This document shows positions 1 through 5,208 of a stretch of 5,454 bases of DNA, one piece after another. The stretch is from the NCBI GenBank assembly GCA_017861355.1, contig JAGFXQ010000363.1, positions 1 to 5,454 of the forward strand, given 5' to 3'. Position 1 is the stretch's first letter. Each line of letters opens with the position of its first letter. The notes beneath the pieces were generated by a model that worked only from the letters and a program-made list of their open reading frames with translations, was not told where the DNA came from and searched no databases. Source of the stretch: Bacillota bacterium (lineage in GTDB: Bacteria > Bacillota > Clostridia > Lachnospirales > Lachnospiraceae). Position numbers and translations under genes: made by a program.

Positions 1-437
1 AAGCATTGAATGATGTGAAGTATTCCATCAATTCTTATACACTGAACCAAACTGCCATCTATGCCGGTGTCGAAGCGGTGAAGGACATCGACTATTTCAA
101 CAGAGGAATTCAGAAAGTAATTACCACCAGAGAATGGTCTGAGATAAAGTTAAAGGAACTAGGCTTTTCCTTTCCGAAATCAGGTGCAAATTTCCTGTTT
201 GTCACACATGAGAGAATCCCGGCGAAGGAGATTTTTGAAGCTTTGAGAAGTAATAATATCTTTGTTCGTTATTTTAATGCTCCAAGAATTGATAATTATT
301 TACGTATTACGATTGGAACAGAGGATGAAATGAAACGATTAATAACATTCCTAACAGATTATATAAAAGAATATAAAAATAGTGTTATCAATAATCGGGA
401 GGAGCAAACGAATGAGAATATTAATTGCAGAAGATGA
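1..437 (+). CDS. hisC: Histidinol-phosphate aminotransferase, C-terminal part (5' truncated by window edge)
   Basis: This is the last ~145 codons of a PLP-dependent class I/II aminotransferase. The enzyme family moves an amino group between glutamate and imidazole-acetol phosphate in cytoplasmic histidine synthesis. HisC-like signatures are visible: LNDVKYSINSYTLNQ near the left edge, SGANFLFV in the middle, IFVRYF, and LRITIGTEDE, whose Arg is the conserved substrate-binding arginine of the fold. The PLP lysine and the N-terminal domain lie left of the window. The frame is open to base 3, so the TTG at 6 is an internal Leu codon, not a start. After the normal end of the domain (about FLTDYIKEYKN) there is a polar tail of roughly 18 residues (SVINNREEQTNENINCRR) that runs into the next gene, overlapping it by 26 bases. 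A related aminotransferase (for example CobD-like) is less likely given the NSYTLNQ and LRITIGT motifs. Confidence 0.87.
   Translation, partial: ALNDVKYSINSYTLNQTAIYAGVEAVKDIDYFNRGIQKVITTREWSEIKLKELGFSFPKSGANFLFVTHERIPAKEIFEALRSNNIFVRYFNAPRIDNYLRITIGTEDEMKRLITFLTDYIKEYKNSVINNREEQTNENINCRR
397..403 (+). promoter_or_regulatory. Ribosome binding site for the receiver gene
   Basis: GGGAGGA lies 8 bases before the ATG at 412 and inside the 3' end of hisC. It decides the start: the upstream GTG at 382, which would add ten residues, has no Shine-Dalgarno-like sequence at a useful distance, and receiver domains normally begin directly with a strand such as MRILIAEDD. Confidence 0.8.
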
Positions 438-807
438 TTTTACCAGCAGAAAATTTATGCTTCGTTTTTTATCAAAATATGGTGAGTGCGATATTACTGT
501 CGATGGAACGGAGGCAGTGGAAGCCTTTGCTATGGCGCTTGATTCGAATGAAGGATATGATTTGATTTGCTTAGATATTATGATGCCCGGTTTGGATGGC
601 TATCAAGCCTTGAAGAAGATAAGGGAGATTGAGCAAGAAAAATTGGTACCGGAGGACAAAGCAGTGAAGATTATTATGACAACTGCTCTGAATGAAGGAA
701 AGAATGTTACCAAAGCATTTGACCTGGGATGCACGGCTTATGCCGGAAAACCCATTGACCAGGATAAATTTGATCATGTACTTAGAAAGCTGGAATTAAT
801 CAGATGA
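412..807 (+). CDS. Stand-alone CheY-like response regulator (receiver domain only)
   Basis: The 131-residue product is a single receiver domain with no output domain, so it would act through protein contacts in the cytoplasm rather than by binding DNA. The full active site is present: acidic pair D8-D9 (LIAEDD), phospho-acceptor D55 in LICLDIMMPGLDG, switch Thr T90/T91 (IIMTTA), aromatic Y110 and the invariant K113 before Pro (AGKPID). It should therefore be phosphorylatable. A slightly long loop between helix 3 and strand 4 (EQEKLVPEDKAVK) is typical of clostridial single-domain receivers. The gene starts inside hisC with a strong RBS and ends in an ATGA overlap with queH, so the three genes are very likely co-transcribed. 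No histidine kinase, chemotaxis or sporulation gene is in view, so its partner is unknown. Spo0F-like or CheY-like roles are both possible and cannot be separated here. Confidence 0.9.
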   Translation: MRILIAEDDFTSRKFMLRFLSKYGECDITVDGTEAVEAFAMALDSNEGYDLICLDIMMPGLDGYQALKKIREIEQEKLVPEDKAVKIIMTTALNEGKNVTKAFDLGCTAYAGKPIDQDKFDHVLRKLELIR

Positions 808-1415
808 ACTATCAAATAGAATTGGATAACTTGATTCTAAGGCTAAAGGAAGAGAATCGCCGACCAAAACTCTTAATACATAGCTGCTGTGCTCCATGCA
901 GCAGTTATGTATTGGAATATCTTACGAATTATTTTGATATTACGATTTACTATTATAATCCGAATATCTACCCTCAGGAGGAATATATTAGGAGAGTAGA
1001 GGAACAGATCGGATTAATCCGGTCTATGGAGCTTTCTTCACTGGTTCAATTTAAACAAGGGGATTACCAGCCTCAGTTGTATTACCAGACAGTGAAGGGG
1101 TTGGAAAATGAACCGGAGGGAGGCAACCGTTGCTTTGCATGCTATGAGCTACGGCTTCGAGAGGCTGCCAAACTTGCATCGGCAGAAGGCTTTGAATATT
1201 TTACAACAACGTTATCGATCAGCCCTCATAAGAATGCAGAGAAGCTGAATGAAATCGGAGAAAAGCTTTCGCGTGAATATGGAGTTTCTTACCTGCCTTC
1301 TGATTTTAAGAAGAAGAATGGGTATAAACGATCCATCGAATTATCCAAGGAGTACAATCTATACCGTCAGGATTATTGTGGCTGTGTCTATTCTGTCAGA
1401 GATCAATCGAAGTAG
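804..1415 (+). CDS. queH: Epoxyqueuosine reductase QueH
   Basis: The 203-residue protein belongs to the QueH (former DUF208) family, which catalyses the last step of queuosine synthesis, reducing epoxyqueuosine to queuosine in the wobble position of GUN-anticodon tRNAs. It replaces the unrelated cobalamin-dependent QueG in many anaerobes. The family cysteines are visible: C28, C29 and C32 in HSCCAPC, C110 and C113 in RCFACYELRL, and C192 and C194 in QDYCGC. These match the positions that hold the iron-sulfur cluster and the additional iron in this family. Other conserved stretches are YYYNPNIYP (49-57) and TTTLSISPHK (134-143). Length is normal for the family. The start ATG shares the ATGA with the previous gene's stop, and there is no good Shine-Dalgarno sequence in front of it, so translation is probably coupled to the receiver gene. 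A terminator follows about 60 bases after the stop. Confidence 0.93.
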   Translation: MNYQIELDNLILRLKEENRRPKLLIHSCCAPCSSYVLEYLTNYFDITIYYYNPNIYPQEEYIRRVEEQIGLIRSMELSSLVQFKQGDYQPQLYYQTVKGLENEPEGGNRCFACYELRLREAAKLASAEGFEYFTTTLSISPHKNAEKLNEIGEKLSREYGVSYLPSDFKKKNGYKRSIELSKEYNLYRQDYCGCVYSVRDQSK

Positions 1416-1473
1416 GATGAACAATAGTGCTGGGGGAAGGACATACCTCGCGGAATGCTTATGATTATGAGAT

Positions 1474-1509
1474 GCCAAAGGATGAATTATGAATCCTTTG
1501 GCTTTTTTT
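1474..1509 (+). terminator. Intrinsic terminator of the hisC-receiver-queH operon
   Basis: A perfect 10-bp stem (GCCAAAGGAT, 1474-1483, pairing with ATCCTTTGGC, 1493-1502) with a 9-base loop is followed directly by seven T residues. It closes the upstream operon and separates it from the feo promoter that begins 13 bases later. Confidence 0.93.
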
Positions 1510-1522
1510 ATACTTTTTCATG

Positions 1523-1551
1523 TTGACAAAAGGATATCTCCACTTTATAAT
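1523..1551 (+). promoter_or_regulatory. Sigma-A promoter of feoAB, perfect consensus
   Basis: TTGACA (1523-1528) and TATAAT (1546-1551) are separated by 17 bases, an exact match to the vegetative promoter consensus. Transcription should begin near 1558, giving a leader of about 80 bases before feoA. A promoter this strong fits a gene that is held down by a repressor, and a Fur box sits immediately downstream. Confidence 0.9.
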
Positions 1552-1562
1552 GTAATAGCAAA

Positions 1563-1577
1563 TGAGAATTATTATCA
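1563..1577 (+). promoter_or_regulatory. Fur box (iron-responsive operator)
   Basis: TGAGAATTATTATCA matches the 7-1-7 Fur consensus TGATAATNATTATCA at 13 of 14 defined positions (G instead of T at position 4). It lies from about +5 to +20 relative to the predicted transcription start, where a bound Fur dimer would block RNA polymerase. The position ahead of an iron(II) uptake operon supports the reading. A relative such as PerR or Zur recognises similar sequences and cannot be excluded from the site alone, but gene content favours Fur. Confidence 0.85.
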
Positions 1578-1622
1578 ATAAGAGCATGGTTTTTCTTATG
1601 ATACGATTATTACAATGAAGAT

Positions 1623-1630
1623 AGAGAGGA
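1623..1630 (+). promoter_or_regulatory. Ribosome binding site for feoA
   Basis: AGAGAGGA sits 8 bases before the ATG at 1639. It favours that start over the in-frame ATG at 1615, which has no Shine-Dalgarno sequence. Confidence 0.75.
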
Positions 1631-1638
1631 AATATATT

Positions 1639-1863
1639 ATGACCTTGCAGGAAGCCAAAATTGGATCTACTTATACAGTTAGTTCATTGAGCTTGGATAT
1701 GGTGACAAAACGAAGGCTGGAAGCCTTGGGACTAACCAGAGGGACAAATATCAATATTCTAAATCGAAGCCGCAGTGGTGCTGTCATTCTCATGGTAAGA
1801 GGAAGCAGACTGGCCCTTGGGGGAAGAATTGCTGAAACAATACACATGAAGGAGGCATCATGA
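1639..1863 (+). CDS. feoA: Ferrous iron transport protein A (FeoA)
   Basis: A 74-residue cytoplasmic SH3-like protein of the FeoA family, which acts as an accessory partner of the FeoB iron(II) transporter and is thought to influence its GTPase or assembly. The family pattern is visible: VTKRRLEALGLTRGTNINILNR (a hydrophobic helix, then a Gly-turn and strand), GAVILMVRGSRLALGGRIAETIHM (the final strands with the conserved LALG..A..I). Length is normal for FeoA. The start at 1639 is chosen because of its RBS and because the product then begins MTLQEAK, as is usual for the family; starting at 1615 would add MKIERKYI. The stop overlaps the feoB start region (ATGATGA), so the two are translationally coupled, and both lie behind the Fur-controlled promoter. 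Confidence 0.93.
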   Translation: MTLQEAKIGSTYTVSSLSLDMVTKRRLEALGLTRGTNINILNRSRSGAVILMVRGSRLALGGRIAETIHMKEAS

Positions 1864-4118
1864 TGAAGAGTGAGATACAGGTGGGATTTGTCGGTAATCC
1901 GAATTGTGGCAAGACAACTCTCTTTAATGCCTATACTGGTGCTAATCTCAAGGTTGCGAATTGGCCGGGAGTTACCGTAGAGAAGAAGGAAGGTGCCTTC
2001 AAGTATCACGATCATCGTTTTAAGCTTGTTGATCTACCTGGAATCTACAGTCTGACTTCTTATACGATGGAGGAGAGACTTACCAGAGAATATATCCTTG
2101 ATTCTAATGTGGATGTCATAGTGAATATTGTTGATGCCTCAAGCTTAGAGAGAAACCTTTATCTGACATTACAATTAATCGAGCTGGGAAAGCCGGTAGT
2201 GCTTGCTTTGAATATGATGGATATCGTCGAAGAACGCGGTATGGAGATCGATCTACACCGTTTGCCTGAGATGTTGGGAATTCCGGTAATACCGGTATCT
2301 GCACGTAAGAAGACAGGACTGGATATACTGATGCATACCGTTTCCCATCATAGAGATAAAAAACTGGATCATAATCTGGAACATCATCATGACAGAACTA
2401 TAAATAAACATACAAATCACTCAAAGGATCAGGGTGACTACAAACATAAGCATGAGCATCACAACGAATATACCATCGTGTATAGCGATGATATCGAGGA
2501 TAAGATAGACGAGGTTAGTGAATTATTAAGGAAGGACTACGGTGAAGTGGATAACCTTCGCTGGCATGCCATCAAATTGATGGAAATGGATGAAGCAGTA
2601 ATGCGAAAGTATCCGATTGATCTAACCAAAGTAATCAAGCACAGCTATGAAGGAGATATCATCAATCAGAAATATGATTTTATTGAGGAGATTATCGAGG
2701 AGGTACTGGTAAATAAGCATAAAAAGGCAGCCTCCACGGATAAGATTGATCGTATCTTAACCCATCGGTTTCTGGGCTTACCAATCTTTTTGGGTATCAT
2801 GGCATTGGTATTCTTCTTTACCTTCCAGATCGGAGACTTTATAAAAGGCTTTTTTGAAATCGGAATAGGAGCATTTTCCGAGGGAACACTTTATCTACTG
2901 GAACATATCCATGCTGGGTATTTTATTACATCCCTAATCGTGGATGGTATTATCGCCGGGGTTGGCGGAATTCTAACCTTTCTGCCGAACATCTTTATAT
3001 TATTCTTAGCACTGGCTTATCTTGAGGATAGTGGCTATATGGCCAGAGTAGCATATGTAATGGATGGGATTATGGGTAAGCTTGGATTGTCAGGCAGAGC
3101 GTTTATCCCAATGCTATTGGGATTTGGGTGTACCGTACCTGCGATTATGGCTTCAAGATCTCTGGAAAATATGCGAGATAGAAGAAAAACGATTCTCATT
3201 ACTCCGTTTATGTCCTGTAGTGCCAGACTGCCGATCTATGTGCTCTTCTCTCAGATGTTCTTCGGGCGTAATGCGATGCTGGTGGCATATTCGATGTACC
3301 TGATCGGCATACTTGTAGCCATTCTGGTAGCCTTTGCGATGAGAAATAAATCGGACCAAAGCGTTGGTAATACGTTGTTGATTGAGCTGCCGGAATATAA
3401 GACACCGAATCTCCGAACTATTTTTATTTATGTCTGGGAGAAGGTGAAGGAGTATTTAACGAAAGCCGGTACCACCATTTTTGCTGCCTCCGTAGTTATA
3501 TGGTTTATCTTGAACTTTGGTCCCCACGGTATGATTAGCGACATGTCAGACAGCTTTGGCGCCATGATCGGCAGAGTGATAGCCCCGGTACTCATGATCG
3601 GCAGAGTGATAGCCCCGGTACTCAAGCCGGCAGGACTCGATATGTGGCAGGTTGTCGTAGCTTTGATCTCCGGTATTGCAGCAAAGGAGGTCGTAGTATC
3701 CAGCTTCAGTGTCTTATTTCAGATTGGTAACATTACCTCCCCCCAGGGGATGGCTAGTTTATCTGAAATTCTTGTCGGGTATGGATTTGGGGCATTGAAT
3801 GCGTATGCGCTTATGGCATTCAGTCTTCTTTATATTCCCTGTGCAGCAACTATTGGAGTGATTCAACGTGAGATGCGCTCTGCAAAATGGACGATCTTCA
3901 CGATCTTCTTTCAACTCGCCGTAGCATTATTGGTATCTACATTGATTTATAATAAGAAAGGTATGGTGTCTATTATGGCAGGTATTATTCTTGGAATCTT
4001 AATCGTGGGTTATACGGGATTCGTGATTTATAAGAAGTCGAAGGATGTGAAGGCAGGTAAATCTTGCTGTGGAGGATGCTCCTCCTGCGCATCAAAGGGT
4101 CAATGCGGAAAGGTATAG
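1863..4118 (+). CDS. feoB: Ferrous iron transport protein B (FeoB) with His-rich insert and fused Cys-rich tail
   Basis: Inner-membrane iron(II) transporter with an N-terminal GTPase domain, 751 residues from the ATG at 1863 (AAGGAGG 7 bases upstream); the adjacent ATG at 1860 is possible but only 4 bases from the RBS. G motifs: G1 GNPNCGKTT (11-19), G2 NWPGVTVEKKEG (33-44), G3 DLPGIYS (57-63), G4 NMMD (117-120), G5 SARK (146-149). A His-rich stretch with 13 His follows at 158-200. The membrane domain begins near 303 and carries the family signatures LAYLEDSGYMAR (384-395), GFGCTVPA (420-427, C423), MSCSARLPIY (C452 in it), GIAAKEVVVSS (604-614) and YIPCAATIG (C660 in it). Residues 568-587 are an exact duplication of ten residues (MIGRVIAPVL twice). 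Residues 701-751 form an extra membrane helix and the tail SCCGGCSSCASKGQCGKV, resembling the FeoB-associated Cys-rich membrane protein that is a separate small gene in other species. The reading frame is intact throughout. Expected to be repressed by iron through the upstream Fur box. Confidence 0.96.
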   Translation: MKSEIQVGFVGNPNCGKTTLFNAYTGANLKVANWPGVTVEKKEGAFKYHDHRFKLVDLPGIYSLTSYTMEERLTREYILDSNVDVIVNIVDASSLERNLYLTLQLIELGKPVVLALNMMDIVEERGMEIDLHRLPEMLGIPVIPVSARKKTGLDILMHTVSHHRDKKLDHNLEHHHDRTINKHTNHSKDQGDYKHKHEHHNEYTIVYSDDIEDKIDEVSELLRKDYGEVDNLRWHAIKLMEMDEAVMRKYPIDLTKVIKHSYEGDIINQKYDFIEEIIEEVLVNKHKKAASTDKIDRILTHRFLGLPIFLGIMALVFFFTFQIGDFIKGFFEIGIGAFSEGTLYLLEHIHAGYFITSLIVDGIIAGVGGILTFLPNIFILFLALAYLEDSGYMARVAYVMDGIMGKLGLSGRAFIPMLLGFGCTVPAIMASRSLENMRDRRKTILITPFMSCSARLPIYVLFSQMFFGRNAMLVAYSMYLIGILVAILVAFAMRNKSDQSVGNTLLIELPEYKTPNLRTIFIYVWEKVKEYLTKAGTTIFAASVVIWFILNFGPHGMISDMSDSFGAMIGRVIAPVLMIGRVIAPVLKPAGLDMWQVVVALISGIAAKEVVVSSFSVLFQIGNITSPQGMASLSEILVGYGFGALNAYALMAFSLLYIPCAATIGVIQREMRSAKWTIFTIFFQLAVALLVSTLIYNKKGMVSIMAGIILGILIVGYTGFVIYKKSKDVKAGKSCCGGCSSCASKGQCGKV
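3564..3623 (+). repeat. Exact 30-bp tandem duplication inside feoB
   Basis: Two adjacent, identical 30-base units (3564-3593 and 3594-3623); the period-30 match extends one base on each side (3563-3624). Each unit encodes MIGRVIAPVL, so the frame is kept. FeoB relatives normally have a single segment of this kind before the P.G...W stretch, so the second copy looks like a recent insertion. No synonymous difference has accumulated between the copies. Confidence 0.95.
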
Positions 4119-4141
4119 CCGATGCTGTAGCAATCAACATG

Positions 4142-4160
4142 CCTAAGAGTAACTCTCAGG
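4142..4160 (+). repeat. 19-bp imperfect palindrome downstream of feoB
   Basis: CCTAAGAGT-A-ACTCTCAGG: eight of nine arm positions pair around a single central base. It begins 23 bases after the feoB stop. There is no T-run after it, so it is not an obvious intrinsic terminator. It could protect the 3' end of the mRNA, bind a protein, or be chance. Confidence 0.4.
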
Positions 4161-4302
4161 AGACCTTGTAGAATACACGGATCCTATATTGAATAAAATC
4201 ACTTAAATAGTGATATAAAGGTACATAACGCCTAATCTGGACGGGTAATTCTCAATAATGACTATTCGTGGCTTGTGATCTTAACCTATATAAATTGTTT
4301 TT

Positions 4303-4336
4303 AAGTGGATGAGAAGGACTCTCATCCACTTGTTTT
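4303..4336 (+). terminator. Stem-loop terminator of feoAB
   Basis: A perfect 11-bp stem (AAGTGGATGAG, 4303-4313, with CTCATCCACTT, 4321-4331), extendable by one A-T pair, with a 5- to 7-base loop and a modest T-rich tail (TTGTTTTC). It lies nearly 190 bases after feoB and just before the next promoter. The tail is weaker than that of the queH terminator, so some readthrough into the next gene is possible. Confidence 0.75.
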
Positions 4337-4369
4337 CGTGCGAATAACTGAAGAATATCATGAAATTTG

Positions 4370-4397
4370 TTGACAGAAAGAGAAAGAGCCTTACAAT
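4370..4397 (+). promoter_or_regulatory. Sigma-A promoter of the CadD-like gene
   Basis: TTGACA (4370-4375) and TACAAT (4392-4397, one mismatch to TATAAT) with a 16-base spacer. Transcription would start near 4404, about 30 bases before the ATG. No Fur box and no clear inverted repeat of the ArsR/CadC kind overlaps it, so regulation is not evident. Confidence 0.8.
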
Positions 4398-4433
4398 ATC
4401 ATTAATACACTAAAAATAGGGAGGGCGATCTCT

Positions 4434-5039
4434 ATGATGAAAGCGATTGTAACAGCGATTGTGACATATCTTGCAACAAGTTTTGATGAGATACCTGTAC
4501 TTTTTCTTATGTATTCAAAGGCGAAGAAAAAGGGTGAAGGTAAATACATCACCATAGGATATTTTGTTGGTACGTTTCTCCTGGTTGGGATTGGACTGTT
4601 AGGAGCGTACGGCTTGTTGTTGATACCAAGCCAATGGGTAGTTGGATTGATAGGATTGATCCCTTTGATTCTGGGAATTAAGACGCTGATCAAGGGGGAA
4701 GAGGAAGAGCAGGTTGAATCAATCACGAGTCGCTTCCGATTTCTGGGGTTACAGATGCTTATGATTACCTTTGCTTTTGGTGCGGATGATCTCGGAGTCT
4801 ATATTCCTCTATTCACGACTTTCCGCGGCAGTGATATTATACGGATGCTTTTTGTATTTGCCGTGGGCACTGGCATGTTATGTATCATCAGCTACCGACT
4901 CGTTCGAATTGACCGGCTTGTAGCTTTCGTGGAACAGAAAGAAAGGTATGTTGTCGGAATTGTATTTGTACTGATCGGTATCTATGTACTGCTGGAATGC
5001 GGTACACTGGCTTATCTGATTGGGCTGCTTCATATTTAA
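4434..5039 (+). CDS. CadD-family (LysE superfamily) membrane transporter, probable cation exporter
   Basis: A 201-residue integral membrane protein with about six hydrophobic segments (roughly 5-25, 39-62, 68-87, 103-126, 135-157, 173-197) and a charged loop KGEEEEQVES between the third and fourth. It resembles the cadmium resistance transporter family of Gram-positive bacteria: ATSFDEIPVL in the first helix parallels the TS-IDEL motif, GLIGLIPLILGIKTL the GLiPi.LGi motif, and FGADDLGVYIPLF the GADN.GVYIPLF motif. Here the usual Asn of that last motif appears to be Asp (D118-D119). Family members have been linked to cadmium efflux and, in some cases, other substrates, so the ion cannot be assigned. 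The ATG at 4434 is chosen because AGGGAGGG ends 8 bases before it; a second ATG follows directly. It is a single-gene unit with its own promoter, located next to the iron uptake operon but without shared control. Confidence 0.85.
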   Translation: MMKAIVTAIVTYLATSFDEIPVLFLMYSKAKKKGEGKYITIGYFVGTFLLVGIGLLGAYGLLLIPSQWVVGLIGLIPLILGIKTLIKGEEEEQVESITSRFRFLGLQMLMITFAFGADDLGVYIPLFTTFRGSDIIRMLFVFAVGTGMLCIISYRLVRIDRLVAFVEQKERYVVGIVFVLIGIYVLLECGTLAYLIGLLHI

Positions 5040-5057
5040 CCGCTCCCACCTAGGATG

Positions 5058-5110
5058 ACTCCTTCCTATCCATTTTATTTTTGTGTAAAAATAAAAAAGG
5101 AAACAGGAGT
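5058..5110. repeat. Composite inverted repeat after the CadD-like gene
   Basis: A 10-bp all-AT perfect stem (TTTTATTTTT, 5073-5082, with AAAAATAAAA, 5087-5096) around GTGT is enclosed by further pairing blocks: TTCCT (5063-5067) with AGGAA (5098-5102), and ACTCC (5058-5062) with GGAGT (5106-5110). The T-rich arm comes first, the reverse of a typical terminator. A separate small hairpin TAGGA/TCCTA (5051-5068) followed by the T-rich arm could end transcription of the CadD-like gene as an alternative fold. Confidence 0.5.
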
Positions 5111-5193
5111 AAGAGGTAGAATATTAATAATATAACCTATATAGATTTTTAAGAACTGTGTTATTCCTTGTATTCGACGCATGATTCGCAGAA

Positions 5194-5201
5194 AAAGGAG
5201 G
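5194..5201 (+). promoter_or_regulatory. Ribosome binding site for the dGTPase-like gene
   Basis: AAAGGAGG is a near-complete anti-16S match placed 7 bases before the ATG at 5209. It fixes the start codon. No clear promoter could be picked out of the AT-rich sequence between 5111 and 5193. Confidence 0.85.
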
Positions 5202-5208
5202 AATTGAT

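Larger units (their letters stand above)
4119..4433 (+). other. 315-base gap between feoB and the CadD-like gene
   Basis: No convincing gene is present. In order it holds a 19-bp imperfect dyad (4142-4160), a short 6-bp hairpin (ATCACT/AGTGAT, 4198-4214), a long-stem terminator (4303-4336), and the promoter and RBS of the next gene (4370-4425). I recognise no riboswitch. The part between about 4215 and 4300 shows nothing I can name. Confidence 0.6.

Noticed and set aside
382..411. GTG start for the receiver gene, adding ten N-terminal residues
   Set aside because: No RBS in front of it, whereas the ATG at 412 has GGGAGGA at 8 bases and gives a standard receiver N-terminus.
1249..1464. 71-codon + strand open frame overlapping the end of queH
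   Set aside because: It lies in another frame of queH, has no recognisable protein character and no supporting RBS.
1599..1613. Possible second Fur box (TGATACGATTATTAC) in the feoA leader
   Set aside because: The left half is only a partial match and the right half does not fit the 7-1-7 spacing.
1615..1638. Earlier in-frame ATG for feoA
   Set aside because: No Shine-Dalgarno sequence before it; the ATG at 1639 has a good RBS and gives the normal FeoA length.
1671..2015. 114-codon minus-strand open frame opposite feoA and feoB
   Set aside because: Antisense shadow of two well-supported genes, with no family resemblance.
4139..4171. Ten-codon open frame (MPKSNSQETL) after feoB
   Set aside because: No RBS, very short, and it coincides with the dyad repeat.
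4198..4214. ATCACT/AGTGAT hairpin
   Set aside because: Only six AT-rich pairs with no T-run; expected by chance in AT-rich spacer.
4119..4433. Metal-sensing riboswitch (Mn yybP-ykoY or NiCo type) ahead of the CadD-like gene
   Set aside because: I could not find the conserved sequence blocks of either class, and the predicted transcription start near 4404 leaves a leader of only about 30 bases.
4391..4726. 111-codon minus-strand open frame opposite the CadD-like gene
   Set aside because: Shadow of a gene with clear family motifs, promoter and RBS on the + strand.
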